Source: an uncultured Victivallales bacterium
GTDB taxonomy: Bacteria; Verrucomicrobiota; Lentisphaeria; Victivallales; UBA1829
Assembly: GCA_944390735.1 (NCBI GenBank)
Contig: CALXRL010000009.1
Location: 1 to 64,000 of the forward strand
Reading direction: 5' to 3'
Length of the DNA: 64,000 nucleotides
Below, one piece after another: positions 55,443-64,000 of the stretch (its first letter is position 1; the number at the start of each line of letters is the position of its first letter). Position numbers and translations under genes: made by a program. The notes under the pieces were generated by a model. That model did no database searches, had not been told where the DNA came from, and worked only from the letters and a program-made list of their open reading frames with translations.

Positions 55443-56027
55443 TCAGGCATCCCGTTTTTTACAGAGTCTTCTTACCGCGGATTCCGTCACCACGATATCC
55501 AGCGGGACGTCGTGGCTCTCCGTCGGCAGCGCAAGACACTGCTGGCACTCGTAGAAGATGCCGAGCGCTGTCGCATCTCCTCTGCCGTTCAAGATTCTGT
55601 CATAAATCCCGCCGCCGCGGCCGAGCCGGTTGAGAGCTTCGTCAAACGCGACGCCGGGGACCAGATACAGTACGCCACCCGCCCGGAGCTCCGTCTCCGC
55701 CGGACGTGTGGAAACCGGTTCCATAATGCCCCATTTCCCGGGGACAAGTCTGGACAGATCTTCCTCCTCCGTCAAAGACAGGATATATTCCGTTCCGTTC
55801 CATTTCGGAAGGCAGGTCCTGATCCCGCGTTTCAGTGCTTTTCTGAGCAATGGCATCACATCCGGCTCCGTTCCGTCGGTCACGTATCCGGAGATCAGTG
55901 ACGCGTTCCGGAATTCCGGAAGATTCTCCACGGCGGCCGCAATGGCCCCGTCCGCCCGAATGCGCACGAAACCGGGAATCCCGGCTCTGAGTCTCAAATA
56001 TTCCTTGCGAAGAGTTTTCTTATCCAT
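55443..56027 (-). CDS. 5-formyltetrahydrofolate cyclo-ligase
   Basis: A 194-residue enzyme that converts 5-formyl-THF to 5,10-methenyl-THF using ATP. Family features are the basic start MDKKTLRKEYLRLRAG, YVTDGTEPD in the middle, LVPGVAFDEALNRLGRGGGIYDRIL (split here as the substrate loop LVPGVAFDE and the ATP-site GRGGGIYDR), and CQQCLALP near the end. The start was shortened to the ATG at 56027, which has GGAGGG upstream. It precedes rny by 41 bases. In many bacteria 6S RNA lies next to this gene. Confidence 0.9.
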   Translation of the reverse strand: MDKKTLRKEYLRLRAGIPGFVRIRADGAIAAAVENLPEFRNASLISGYVTDGTEPDVMPLLRKALKRGIRTCLPKWNGTEYILSLTEEEDLSRLVPGKWGIMEPVSTRPAETELRAGGVLYLVPGVAFDEALNRLGRGGGIYDRILNGRGDATALGIFYECQQCLALPTESHDVPLDIVVTESAVRRLCKKRDA

Positions 56028-56807
56028 GTCCACCCTCCGCCAGGAGTTCCTTGATGTTGAATCTTTTCGGGGATCGGGGGAAAAACGAGGGTGTTTTCTG
56101 GAAGATCGGAATTTGATCCGGACACGGAAAAGACCCGGACGCATCGCATCCGGCTTCCGCACTCTCCGTGCAGAACACACGGAAACAGGCAAGTGCGCCG
56201 CCTCCCCGGAAAATCTTCTTTCCGGAAAAGCTCCCCTTGTCCGACAACTTCATCTGCTCCATTGCATCACACCCGGGAGGCGTGCGGAGAGCGCAGATGG
56301 AACCCCCGAATCCCGGCAGAAAAAACGACAGCGCGCCCCTCCCCGGCACCTTCCTTCGGAAGATCCCGATTCAGAACCGCGATTCCGCCCTTTCTCCACG
56401 GCGAATCCGAGAATCCGTTCTCATTTCTTTCCGGCTGCAAAAGGATTCTCCGGAATCAAAAACTGTTGTTTTCCGCAACCACGTTTCTTATCCATTCCAT
56501 TTCACTGCCTGTCAAAAATATGAACTCCAAACATTCGTGGACAACCTGACAACCGCACGTCGCTCCATTTTCCCTGTTCCCGCAAAAAGAGGATTCAGGG
56601 TTCTTTCACGACTATATCAACGGACGGCGGAACAAATCCGCCATCCTTTTCTCTGTTACACACAATACCCTGATATTTGAAAAATAAAAGTCTTTTTTTA
56701 TTTTTTTCTCAACTTTTTCCGAATATTTTTTCTTTTTTTTTGACGCCTCCTGCTTGCTTTTTCCCCGTTCCGCATTATTTTATCGTCGCTGAACGACATT
56801 TCATCAG
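56028..56807. other. 780-bp gene-free region with promoter, hairpins and T-rich tract
   Basis: No credible protein gene is seen. On the minus strand TTGACA (56515-56510), 17 bases, GATAAG (56492-56487) looks like a promoter directed toward the cyclo-ligase gene about 460 bases away. Just downstream, GAATCCGAGAATCC (56403-56416) pairs with GGATTCTCCGGAATC (56443-56457) with one bulge. A T-rich tract occupies 56695-56740 before the tRNA promoter (TTGCTT 56754, TATTTT 56776). A structured RNA or long leader, possibly 6S RNA given the neighbour, is conceivable but unproven. Confidence 0.5.
56622..56650 (+). terminator. Plus-strand terminator-like hairpin without an obvious gene upstream
   Basis: GGACGGCGGA (56622-56631) pairs with TCCGCCATCC (56637-56646), one mismatch, 5-base loop, followed by TTTT. 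No plus-strand gene precedes it within 600 bases, so it may end a small plus-strand RNA. Confidence 0.5.
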
Positions 56808-56882
56808 GCCAGCTTAGCTCAGGGGTAGAGCTACGCACTTGTAATGCGTAGGTCCTCGGTTCAAATCCGAGAGCTGGCTCCA
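56808..56882 (+). tRNA. tRNA-Thr (anticodon UGU)
   Basis: The cloverleaf is complete: acceptor GCCAGCT paired with AGCTGGC, D-arm GCTC/GAGC with AGGGGTA loop, anticodon loop CTTGTAA (TGT), T-arm CTCGG-TTCAAAT-CCGAG, discriminator T and an encoded CCA. A promoter with TTGCTT and TATTTT at 16-base spacing lies about 27 bases upstream. Confidence 0.97.
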
Positions 56883-56955
56883 TTCTTCCCTGTGTTCAAT
56901 TTTTCCGCTTCCGGGAACAGGATCGTTTTTCCGGGATTTCCGGCTTTCGCTCCGC

Positions 56956-58791
56956 TCACATCATCCAGATGGTATTGTGGGATTTGGACGCGGCAGTGGC
57001 ATAGGAAGTTCCCGCGTCGCGGGCCGTGAAATCCGCTGGGAAGGAGAGTTCCAGCTCTTCCAGCGCACAGCCTGTTTTCCGATGTTCCTGAAGGCGAGAC
57101 CGGAGTGTTTCCAGACGCGCCGCAACTCCGGCAAGACGCACATCGATCACTTCAAATCCGAACGCTTTCCGTTCTTTCATCCAGCAGTTCCGGTATGTCC
57201 GGCGGAAGCAATTCACCGCCCGGATCGCCTCCGTGCAGGCGCGGACGGCCTCCGTCAGAAGAGCCGGATCCTCTTTTGCATATCCCTCGCGGGCAAGGTG
57301 CGACGAACGAATTTTTTTCCGAACCGCGTCCGCAAAGAGCATCCCGAGCGTCCGCAACCTGCGGTCCTCCCGCGACACGGGAGAAAGAGCGTCCAATTTG
57401 CAAAACACCTCCGCAAAATGAGCCTCCGCTTCCGGATAGCGGCAGGCATGAGTGAAAAATGCGTACATCGGATCATCATAAAACAGAAGTTTTCCGGGAC
57501 AGTTGTTCGGATTCTCAATGCGAAGCGCAAGTCCCCTGCCCGAATTCATCCGGTCGATCCATTCAAACCGCTCCGGAGCGAAACCGGCGATTCCTTCGAG
57601 CCGCCGGCGGAAGAACGCCGGCTCCGCACCGGGATTCCTCATGCGGCAGAGCTGATGCGCTGTTCCCGCCCAGCTGGTCAGAAACAGCGCCTCGCTTCCG
57701 TCATCGCCCCAGAGCGTGGTCATGGCGCTGCGCACTCCGCAGCAAAGCGCGGACTCCAGCAGAACATCTCCCGTCAGAGCGGCTTTCGCGCTGTTCGCGA
57801 AAAAGCGGTTCCAGCTGCGCAATCCCGGAGAGACCATCCGTTCCGCGCCGGTTCTGCCCAGCCGTTCCAGATTCGCCACATGCTCCGCGCCGTCCTCCGC
57901 AACGTAGTTCCAGTAATCCAGAACCAGAGAGGACGGTACACGCGCAAGCTCCTCCTCGTTCAGCGCCTCCTCCCCCGAATGGCCGAGAAGAAAGTCGCTC
58001 CAGAGAATCCCCTTCAGGCCGTTCCGCTCACAGATGTCCGCCAAATTCGAGAGATGCCGCAGATAGAGCTCCTTCGGTTTCACCGGGGAATCGAAATTCA
58101 GCGATGTTCCGTGTCCCAGTCCCCATGGCTCGTCGGCCCCCAGATGAATCCTCTTCGAGCGGTACGGTTCGGACGCCTCCAGAATCAGTTTCTCGAGGAA
58201 TTCGACCGCCTCCGGAGATGTCACGTTCAGAATGCGCGGTCCATCCGAGAATTTCTGATATCGCGGATTTTTGAACAGATGTTCCAGATGTCCCAGAGTC
58301 TGGATGCAGGGGAACAGTTCCACGCCGAGCGCGGAAAGGAACTCATCCAGCTCCCGGATCTCCTCCTTGCGCCAGGCGCCGCGCGCAAAGCCGATCATAG
58401 GTTCGCCCGCGACCTCGAACGTATCCTCCGTATAAAGCGCCAGATGCGAGAGTCCCAGCAGCGCCATTTTCGCCGCGGCCCGTTTCAGGAATCCGGGATT
58501 CGGCACCCCGCCCCGCGAACAGTCGATCATGAGGCCGCGAAAGGAAAACGCACTGCGCCAGGGTTCCTTCGGTAGATCGCCGCAGAGCAGATCCCCCAGC
58601 GACTGAATCAGCGAGGAGCGGTCCGGATGGAAAATGACCGCTCCGCCGTCGGGTTCCTCGCGGAGAAACGTGGTGTCGTCGGGAGATTGTTCCGCCCGCA
58701 CAATTCGTCCCCGGCCGAAGGCAAAGTGCTCCGGCAGAACCCGCGTCAGCGCCACGGCAAGCTCTTCCGGCAGGAAATCCGCGCGAATCAT
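56956..58791 (-). CDS. GH20-like cytoplasmic glycoside hydrolase
   Basis: A 611-residue protein without signal peptide. An N-terminal alpha/beta domain (about 1-80) precedes a TIM-barrel (about 85-400) starting FRGLMIDCSRGG and carrying the D220-E221 pair in HLGADEPWG, the catalytic arrangement of GH20 N-acetylhexosaminidases; a helical C-terminal part follows. The family usually removes terminal GlcNAc or GalNAc. The ATG at 58791 is 7 bases after the stop of the sigma54 regulator; a longer frame would overlap that gene. It is the third gene of a sensor kinase, regulator and hydrolase operon. Confidence 0.8.
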   Translation of the reverse strand: MIRADFLPEELAVALTRVLPEHFAFGRGRIVRAEQSPDDTTFLREEPDGGAVIFHPDRSSLIQSLGDLLCGDLPKEPWRSAFSFRGLMIDCSRGGVPNPGFLKRAAAKMALLGLSHLALYTEDTFEVAGEPMIGFARGAWRKEEIRELDEFLSALGVELFPCIQTLGHLEHLFKNPRYQKFSDGPRILNVTSPEAVEFLEKLILEASEPYRSKRIHLGADEPWGLGHGTSLNFDSPVKPKELYLRHLSNLADICERNGLKGILWSDFLLGHSGEEALNEEELARVPSSLVLDYWNYVAEDGAEHVANLERLGRTGAERMVSPGLRSWNRFFANSAKAALTGDVLLESALCCGVRSAMTTLWGDDGSEALFLTSWAGTAHQLCRMRNPGAEPAFFRRRLEGIAGFAPERFEWIDRMNSGRGLALRIENPNNCPGKLLFYDDPMYAFFTHACRYPEAEAHFAEVFCKLDALSPVSREDRRLRTLGMLFADAVRKKIRSSHLAREGYAKEDPALLTEAVRACTEAIRAVNCFRRTYRNCWMKERKAFGFEVIDVRLAGVAARLETLRSRLQEHRKTGCALEELELSFPADFTARDAGTSYATAASKSHNTIWMM

Positions 58792-58798
58792 GGTTCCA

Positions 58799-60157
58799 TC
58801 ACTCCAGATGATAGGTGTTGAGTTTGCGATGAAGAGTCCGGCGGCTGATCCCGAGTTTTTCAGCGGCGCGCGTGCGGTTTCCTCCGCATTCATTCAGGGC
58901 GCGTTCGATCAGCAGTTTTTCATTGCATTCGAGGTCGCAGTTCGGCGGAGCGAGAACAGTCTTGGAAATGCCCGGCGTCACGCCTTCGCGGATGTCGACG
59001 GGCACATTGTCGATGTCGATCTCCCTGCTCCGGCAGAGCACCACCATGCGTTCCACGCAGTTCCGAAGCTCGCGGATGTTTCCGGGCCACGCATAGGCGC
59101 AAAGCGAACTCATTGCGGCCTCGGTGATCCCGATGTCCTTTCCGTTCTCCCGGTTGTAGTAATCCAGGAAGTGCTTGACCAGCAGGGGAATATCCTCCCG
59201 GCGCTCCCGCAGCGGGGGAAGCTGGATCGAAACCACATTCAGCCGATAGAAAAGATCCTCGCGGAATTCGCCGCGTTCCACCATGGCTTTGAGATCGCGG
59301 TTCGTCGCCGCCACCACGCGCGCATCGGAAATGATCGTTTCCGTTCCGCCGATGCGCTCAAAACTGCGGGATTCCAGGACACGGAGAAGTTTCACCTGAA
59401 TGTGCAGAGGAATCTCGCCGATCTCATCCAGAAAGATGGTCCCGTTCTCCGCCAGTTCAAATCGGCCCTTGCGCATTTCGAGCGCGCCGGTAAAGGCCCC
59501 CCGTTCATGCCCGAAGAGCTCGCTTTCCAGAAGAGTCTCCGGAAGAGCGGCGCAGTGGACCGCCACAAATTTTCCGGTTCGTCCGCTGCACTGATGGATC
59601 GCCTGAGCCACCAGCTCCTTGCCGGTTCCGCTTTCCCCGGTAATCAGCACCGTGGTCCGCGTAGGCGCGACCTGCTCGACCGTATCCAGAATATTCCGCA
59701 TTTTCGCGGAGTTGCCGATCATTCCCTTGATGCTGAACTTTTCATTGAGGCGTTTTTTGAGTTCGGTGTTCTCCTTTTTGAGACGTCCGGACTCCAGGGC
59801 GCGGCGGATAATCAGCTCCAGACGATCGAAACTCACCGGCTTGGTCACGAAATCGAACGCCCCCTTCTTGACCGCCTCGACCGCGGTTTCAATGGATCCG
59901 TACGCCGTGAACAGAATGCAGGGCGGAGCCGGATCGCGTTTCAGCGATGCCGCAAGCACATCCATGCCGCTGGGGCCGGGCTCCATGCAGATGTCGCTCA
60001 GAATCAGATCGTAATCGTTGCGGTTGATGAGGTTGATTCCGATCTCCCCGTCTTCGGCGAGTGTCACGTCATATTCGCCGCGCAGGAATTTTCCCATGGC
60101 CTCCCGGGTTGCGCGTTCATCGTCGATAATCAGAATGGAATATTTGCTGTTTTTCAT
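58799..60157 (-). CDS. Sigma54-dependent response regulator (NtrC family)
   Basis: A 452-residue regulator. The receiver domain (1-120) has acidic pocket D12/D13, phosphoacceptor D55 and the TKP lysine. The AAA+ domain (about 145-375) has Walker A GESGTGKE, the sigma54 contact loop GAFTGA and Walker B FLDEIGE. The Fis-type helix-turn-helix is at the end ([20 protein letters not shown]). It follows its kinase by 6 bases. It would activate a sigma54 promoter elsewhere; none was recognised in this window. Confidence 0.96.
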   Translation of the reverse strand: MKNSKYSILIIDDERATREAMGKFLRGEYDVTLAEDGEIGINLINRNDYDLILSDICMEPGPSGMDVLAASLKRDPAPPCILFTAYGSIETAVEAVKKGAFDFVTKPVSFDRLELIIRRALESGRLKKENTELKKRLNEKFSIKGMIGNSAKMRNILDTVEQVAPTRTTVLITGESGTGKELVAQAIHQCSGRTGKFVAVHCAALPETLLESELFGHERGAFTGALEMRKGRFELAENGTIFLDEIGEIPLHIQVKLLRVLESRSFERIGGTETIISDARVVAATNRDLKAMVERGEFREDLFYRLNVVSIQLPPLRERREDIPLLVKHFLDYYNRENGKDIGITEAAMSSLCAYAWPGNIRELRNCVERMVVLCRSREIDIDNVPVDIREGVTPGISKTVLAPPNCDLECNEKLLIERALNECGGNRTRAAEKLGISRRTLHRKLNTYHLE

Positions 60158-60163
60158 GATCTC

Positions 60164-61339
60164 TTACAGTCCTTCTTCGGAAGCGGGAGGAAGAATGCCC
60201 GCGCAGTCGTTTGCCGGCCCGAGCACGCGGACCCGGCTTTCCATCACGGGAAAGACGACGGTGAAACGGGTCCCCTTGCCCTTCACACTTTCAATGGAAA
60301 GACGTGCGCCGTGCTGCCGGATGATCCGCTCCACAATCATGAGTCCGAGACCGTTTCCGCTTGCCTTCGTCGTGAAATACGCGTTGAAAATCCGGGACAT
60401 ATCCTCCGGAGCGATTCCTTTTCCCGTATCGGAAAATTCGATGACGGTCTCCCCCTCCCCGTTCCGTTCGCAGGAGATGTTCAGCGTCCCTCCGTGCGGC
60501 ATCGACTGAATGGCATTTTTGATGATGTTGTAGAACGCCTGCTTGAGCTGTCCCTCGTCCGCCTGCACGGGCGGAATGTTGTTCCCCCAGAGGAATTTGA
60601 CCTCAACGGACCGGTTTTCAATTTCATGGCGCATGAAGTTCAGCGATTCCGTCAGCACATCCTTGAGATTGGTGGTCTTGAAATAGAGTTTGACCGGCCT
60701 CAGCGCCTTGAGGAACTGATTGATGATGGCGTCGAGCCGTTCGACCTCCTTTTTCGCCGTATCAACGGTTTCCGCCATTTCCGCAAGATCCGCCTTTCCT
60801 CCCCGAAGCATCCGTTCCAGAAGCTGCAGGTTCAAATAGAGACTGTTCAGCGGATTTCCGATCTCATGCGCCACTCCGGCCGCCAGCATGGAAATCAGTT
60901 TGCTGCGTTCGGATTCCGCCCTGGTTGCGGCACGCACATAGTCCTCGGTGATGTCGTTGAGAATCACGGTGACGCAGTCGGCCTTCGCATGGGGAACCAG
61001 GTAGAATCGGAGAATGCGCCGTTCGGGATAGAGCACTTCCAGCTCATGACGCTCGGAGCGCCCCTTCTCTTCGAGCAGAGCCTTCCAGTCCACCCCTTTC
61101 AGAAACGACGCGACGGAAAGACGCGACACGTCATCGGGGATTCCCAGCATCCGGGTCGCGGCGCTGTTCCGATACTTGATTTTCAGACGCTTGTCAATGA
61201 CCATGATCCCTTCGCTGATGGTGTTGAAGATGTTTTCCAGAAACCCCTTCTCCTCCGCAAGTTTGTTGATTCCGGTATAGAGATCGCGCGGGTCCATGTG
61301 GTCCATATGTTCGATGATCTTTTCCGTTGCAGACGTCAT
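60164..61339 (-). CDS. Soluble PAS-domain sensor histidine kinase
   Basis: A 391-residue kinase with no membrane segment once the start is placed at 61339 (MTSATEKI, after AAAGGTG). A PAS domain (about 30-135) is followed by the H-box with H158 in AGVAHEIGNPLNS, then the N, G1 and G2 boxes (NIIKNAIQSM, FSDTGKGI, GNGLGLMIVERII). The cytoplasmic PAS suggests an internal signal such as redox state or a metabolite. It pairs with the response regulator 6 bases downstream. Confidence 0.94.
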   Translation of the reverse strand: MTSATEKIIEHMDHMDPRDLYTGINKLAEEKGFLENIFNTISEGIMVIDKRLKIKYRNSAATRMLGIPDDVSRLSVASFLKGVDWKALLEEKGRSERHELEVLYPERRILRFYLVPHAKADCVTVILNDITEDYVRAATRAESERSKLISMLAAGVAHEIGNPLNSLYLNLQLLERMLRGGKADLAEMAETVDTAKKEVERLDAIINQFLKALRPVKLYFKTTNLKDVLTESLNFMRHEIENRSVEVKFLWGNNIPPVQADEGQLKQAFYNIIKNAIQSMPHGGTLNISCERNGEGETVIEFSDTGKGIAPEDMSRIFNAYFTTKASGNGLGLMIVERIIRQHGARLSIESVKGKGTRFTVVFPVMESRVRVLGPANDCAGILPPASEEGL

Positions 61340-61420
61340 GTCACACCTTTCTTTTTTTTCCAGACAGTGACAATATGGCACAAATAGAAAAAAAATCAAC
61401 AAGAAAAAGCGGGGAAAAAT

Positions 61421-61448
61421 TTGAGATTTTCCGGAAATGCGTTACAGT
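61421..61448 (+). promoter_or_regulatory. Promoter of the TadE-like gene cluster
   Basis: TTGAGA (61421-61426), 16 bases, TACAGT (61443-61448), about 30 bases before the ATG. On the other strand TTGATT and TATTGT at 18-base spacing may serve the kinase gene. Confidence 0.45.
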
Positions 61449-61476
61449 ATCGGGGGGGGAATGGAGGAACGGGAAG

Positions 61477-62085
61477 ATGGAACGGAAAATGAAACGCGGC
61501 GGAGCGGAAAGCGGTCAGGCGATTACGGAGTTTGTCACGTCTCTGATCGGGATGGTATTTCTTTTTCTCGGGCTTCTTGCGGTTTCGATTCTCTCGATGG
61601 AGAATGTCCGCTGTGTGCTGGATGCCCGGTCGGAAGTCGATGTGGCGTCGTCGCAGGGGACTTCGATCGGCGGCAAGGCGCCGGAATCCATTCTTGAATG
61701 GGACTGGGGGAAAGACAAAATTCCGTTCACCTCCGACGATACCGCTCTTTCAGGAGTTCAGACCACCTATGCCGGCGAATTCGACACCCGGAATCATTCC
61801 ATCACGGACGACACCGTCTCGACTTCGACTCCGGCGGATCCGAACGAACGTCTGCACATCAACGCCCTGACGCTGTTTCAGCTGGAGGAACACGGATATG
61901 CCGATGCGCGGGCCGCCTATTCGACTTTTCTGAGCGCGGCGGACCTCAACGGAGCCACCAACACCGTTCGCGATCCGCTCTCCAGACACGGACTGCCCGA
62001 TCTGGAAAAACTGATCCGCAGTTTCACGGACAACGCCACGTTCACGCTGGAAGACTCGGTCTACATGCCGGTGAGGGTGAATTGA
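61477..62085 (+). CDS. TadE/TadG-like single-helix protein
   Basis: A 202-residue protein starting MERKMKRGGAESGQAITEF and then a membrane helix (about 17-40), the arrangement of TadE-type pilus-assembly pseudopilins (GQA-x-E-F). The remaining 160 residues are a hydrophilic external domain of unknown fold. The ATG at 61477 is nine bases from GGAGG. No tad ATPase, secretin or other tad gene is nearby. Its stop overlaps the next start (TGATG), so the two are coupled. Confidence 0.8.
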   Translation: MERKMKRGGAESGQAITEFVTSLIGMVFLFLGLLAVSILSMENVRCVLDARSEVDVASSQGTSIGGKAPESILEWDWGKDKIPFTSDDTALSGVQTTYAGEFDTRNHSITDDTVSTSTPADPNERLHINALTLFQLEEHGYADARAAYSTFLSAADLNGATNTVRDPLSRHGLPDLEKLIRSFTDNATFTLEDSVYMPVRVN

Positions 62086-62576
62086 TGCAGTACCAGCCCC
62101 CCCGGAAAACCATGACGCTGGCGGAAGCGGTCCAATGGCGCGAAGGCCTGAGACGGAACGGTCTGCGCCTGGCGCTGACCAACGGCTGTTTCGATCTTCT
62201 GCACCGTGGCCATGCCGAATACCTCATAGCGGCGAGGCGGACAGCCGATGCGCTGCTGGTGCTTCTGAATTCCGATGAATCCATCCGGGAGCTGAAGGGG
62301 CCGTCCCGCCCGATCTGCAGGGAGGACGACCGGGCCTTTCTGCTCTCCTGCTTTGATTTTATTGATGCGGTGGTGATTTTCCGTTCCAGCCGGTGCGACC
62401 GCGAGATTGCCGCGCTCTCGCCGGATGTCTACGTCAAAGGCGGCGACTACACCGTGGAAAAACTGGATCCGAAGGAACGGAGCGCGCTCTTTTCCTGCGG
62501 AGCGGAGATTCGTTTCATTCCGTTTGTTCCGGGATTTTCGACCACCTCCCTGATTGAAAAAAGCAAACACACCTAA
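62085..62576 (+). CDS. Heptose 1-phosphate adenylyltransferase domain protein (RfaE domain II)
   Basis: A 163-residue nucleotidyltransferase. NGCFDLLHRGHAEYL provides the HxGH nucleotide-binding motif and VYVKGGDYTVEKL is typical of the HldE C-terminal domain, which makes ADP-D-glycero-beta-D-manno-heptose for lipopolysaccharide core. It is a stand-alone domain, so a separate kinase should be encoded elsewhere. The start overlaps the TadE-like stop and follows GAGGGTG. Confidence 0.9.
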   Translation: MQYQPPRKTMTLAEAVQWREGLRRNGLRLALTNGCFDLLHRGHAEYLIAARRTADALLVLLNSDESIRELKGPSRPICREDDRAFLLSCFDFIDAVVIFRSSRCDREIAALSPDVYVKGGDYTVEKLDPKERSALFSCGAEIRFIPFVPGFSTTSLIEKSKHT

Positions 62577-62607
62577 TTTTTCTTATAGAGAAAGGCATTT
62601 TCTGAAA

Positions 62608-63441
62608 ATGAGTGAAACTTGTTCCGGCAACTGCGGCAGCTGTTCCTCCGGCTGCAATTCCGACGAAAAACTGAAAAACCGACTCTCTCTCATCAGGAAC
62701 AAACTGCTGGTGCTTTCCGGCAAGGGCGGGGTCGGGAAGAGCACGGTGGCGGCCTCCCTGGCGCTGACATTGGCGAAAAAGGGGGCGAAGGTGGGACTGC
62801 TTGATGTGGATTTCCACGGGCCGTCGCAGCCGACGCTGTTCAGTCTTCAGACCGCGACCGTGGAGGGCAATGACAACGGCATGTTCCCGGTGGAGGCAAA
62901 TGGAATCAAGATCTTCTCCATCGGACTGGTCATGGAAGACGCCGACCGGGCGATTGTCTGGCGCGGCCCCGCCAAGATCGGGGTTCTCAAGCAGCTTCTT
63001 GAAGATGTCCAGTGGGGACCGCTTGACTATCTGATTCTGGACTTTCCGCCGGGAACGGGGGACGAGGCGCTCTCCGCCTGTCAGATGATTACCGGAGAAA
63101 AAAAGGCGGTGATCGTCACGACGCCGCAGGAGGTCTCGCTTGCCGACTGCCGGAAATGCGTGGATTTCTGCAAACAGCTGGAAGTGCCCATTGCGGGAAT
63201 CATTGAAAACATGAGCGGATTTGTCTGTCCGGACTGCAAGCACCGTCATGAGATTTTCTCCAGCGGCGGCGGCAGGAAACTGGCGGAGCTGGCGGGGACC
63301 GATCTTCTGGCGCAGCTGCCGCTGGATCCGCAGTTTCTCCGGAAGTGCGACGAAGGCGACATTGCCGGGGGACTGGAAAGTTCGCCGGAAATCGCGGGGG
63401 AGCTGGACAAGGCGGTCTCCCTGATTGTCGCGAAAGGCTGA
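62608..63441 (+). CDS. Mrp/NBP35-type iron-sulfur carrier ATPase
   Basis: A 277-residue P-loop ATPase. An N-terminal cysteine cluster (CSGNCGSCSSGC, residues 5-16) resembles that of NBP35 proteins; the deviant Walker A GKGGVGKST follows (about 38-46), with PPGTGDEAL, NMSGFVCPDC (the conserved CxxC) and SSGGGRKLAE. The family carries Fe-S clusters to target proteins. The start at 62608 keeps the cysteine cluster; an earlier in-frame ATG would overlap the preceding gene. Confidence 0.93.
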   Translation: MSETCSGNCGSCSSGCNSDEKLKNRLSLIRNKLLVLSGKGGVGKSTVAASLALTLAKKGAKVGLLDVDFHGPSQPTLFSLQTATVEGNDNGMFPVEANGIKIFSIGLVMEDADRAIVWRGPAKIGVLKQLLEDVQWGPLDYLILDFPPGTGDEALSACQMITGEKKAVIVTTPQEVSLADCRKCVDFCKQLEVPIAGIIENMSGFVCPDCKHRHEIFSSGGGRKLAELAGTDLLAQLPLDPQFLRKCDEGDIAGGLESSPEIAGELDKAVSLIVAKG

Positions 63442-63448
63442 CCCGCTC

Positions 63449-64000
63449 ATGGAGTCTGAACTTCTTCTCCGCACGGAGGGTGTCAGGAAGAGTTTTGAAG
63501 GGACGCCGGTGCTTTCCGGGATTTCCCTGGAGCTTCGCGCGGGGGAAATTCTCGGACTGGTCGGGGAGAACGGAGCGGGGAAATCCACGTTTGTCAAATG
63601 TCTGCTTGGACTGCACAGACCCGACTCGGGATCCATCACGTTTCTCGGGCGGGATCTGCTCCGCACGGGTCCGGCAGGCATAGCCGCCATTCCGCAGGAG
63701 TTCAATCTGGTGAAGGATCTGACGGTGGCGGAAAACATTTTTCTCGGCCGCGAACCGGGTCGATTCGGTTTTCTGAACCGTTCGCTGATGCGCTCCGAAT
63801 CGCGGAGACTTCTGCAGAAACTGGACGTGGAGATTGATCCCGAACGCAAAATTGATTCCCTGAGCGTGGCGGAAAAACAGATGGTTGAGATTGCCAAGGC
63901 GCTCTCGGTTGACTGCCGTCTGCTGATTATGGATGAGCCGACCACCGTGCTGAATCAGAAGGAGAGCGCCATTCTGTTCCGCATCATGCGGGAGCTGAAA
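63449..64000 (+). CDS. Sugar-type ABC transporter ATP-binding protein (partial, runs off the edge)
   Basis: The first 184 residues of an ATPase resembling RbsA/MglA-type proteins. Walker A GENGAGKST (about 38-46), Q-loop IPQEF, LSVAEKQMVEIAKAL in place of the LSGGQ signature, as in RbsA-type proteins, and Walker B LLIMDEPTT are present. Such proteins usually have two ATPase halves and work with a sugar permease and binding protein, which would lie to the right. The ATG at 63449 is 7 bases after the Mrp stop. Confidence 0.9.
   Translation, partial: MESELLLRTEGVRKSFEGTPVLSGISLELRAGEILGLVGENGAGKSTFVKCLLGLHRPDSGSITFLGRDLLRTGPAGIAAIPQEFNLVKDLTVAENIFLGREPGRFGFLNRSLMRSESRRLLQKLDVEIDPERKIDSLSVAEKQMVEIAKALSVDCRLLIMDEPTTVLNQKESAILFRIMRELK

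Noticed and set aside
56695..56740. T-rich tract taken as a terminator
   Set aside because: No stable stem precedes it on the plus strand; the nearest hairpin (56622-56650) has its own short T-run.
47173..64000. Signs of an integrated element at the tRNA-Thr gene
   Set aside because: No integrase, no repeat of the tRNA 3' end and no change to phage-like genes is visible on either side.

Overview
The window looks like a chromosomal segment of a Gram-negative, carbohydrate-degrading anaerobe of the Lentisphaerota (Victivallis-like) or a close PVC relative. This is inferred from gene content: many prepilin-like proteins ending in the H-X9-DG motif, very large secreted clan-A glycosidases, a high density of AraC regulators, a glycyl radical enzyme, RNase Y, and a heptose adenylyltransferase domain that points to lipopolysaccharide. 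No rRNA, CRISPR array, insertion sequence, phage gene or SusC/SusD pair was seen.

The dominant theme is a repeated module of regulator, H-X9-DG prepilin-like protein and giant secreted glycosidase. It occurs five times, each with its own regulator: (1) LacI, prepilin and TPR-glycosidase at 7490-2384, followed by a membrane protein and a leaderless prepilin relative; (2) AraC 16117-16953, divergent from two tandem prepilins, a glycosidase and a small secreted protein (17145-22820); (3) AraC 28343-29248, then prepilin and glycosidase (28182-24531); (4) AraC 35526-36434, divergent from prepilin, glycosidase, small secreted protein and a GH78 rhamnosidase-like enzyme (35404-29433); (5) a frameshifted AraC at 51262-52135, divergent from prepilin and glycosidase (51120-47173). 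Several modules have readable divergent sigma70-type promoters.

Between the modules lie catabolic loci. One is a PocR-AraC regulator convergent with a YuiF-like antiporter (7690-9879). Another is an AraC regulator divergent from a glycyl radical dehydratase/lyase and its activase, followed by a sodium:solute symporter (9987-15959). A third has IclR, a GH113-like enzyme and mannonate dehydratase diverging from a GH36 alpha-galactosidase (37189-42026), suggesting intracellular use of galacto- or glucurono-mannan oligosaccharides. A fourth is a PAS histidine kinase, a sigma54 response regulator and a GH20-like enzyme in one operon (61339-56956).

Housekeeping genes fill the rest: Smr protein, 6-phosphogluconolactonase-type propeller, LOG-type phosphoribohydrolase, Memo-AMMECR1 fusion, DNA polymerase IV, a FabB/FabF-type ketoacyl synthase, tRNA-dihydrouridine synthase, HD hydrolase and RNase Y (overlapping by ATGA), 5-formyl-THF cyclo-ligase, tRNA-Thr(UGU), TadE-like protein, heptose adenylyltransferase domain, Mrp ATPase, and the start of a sugar-type ABC ATPase running off the right edge.

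Two neighbouring convergent genes, an AraC regulator and an OppF-type ATPase (51.3-53.1 kb), each need a single-base correction to read through. This is either local decay or a base-calling problem.
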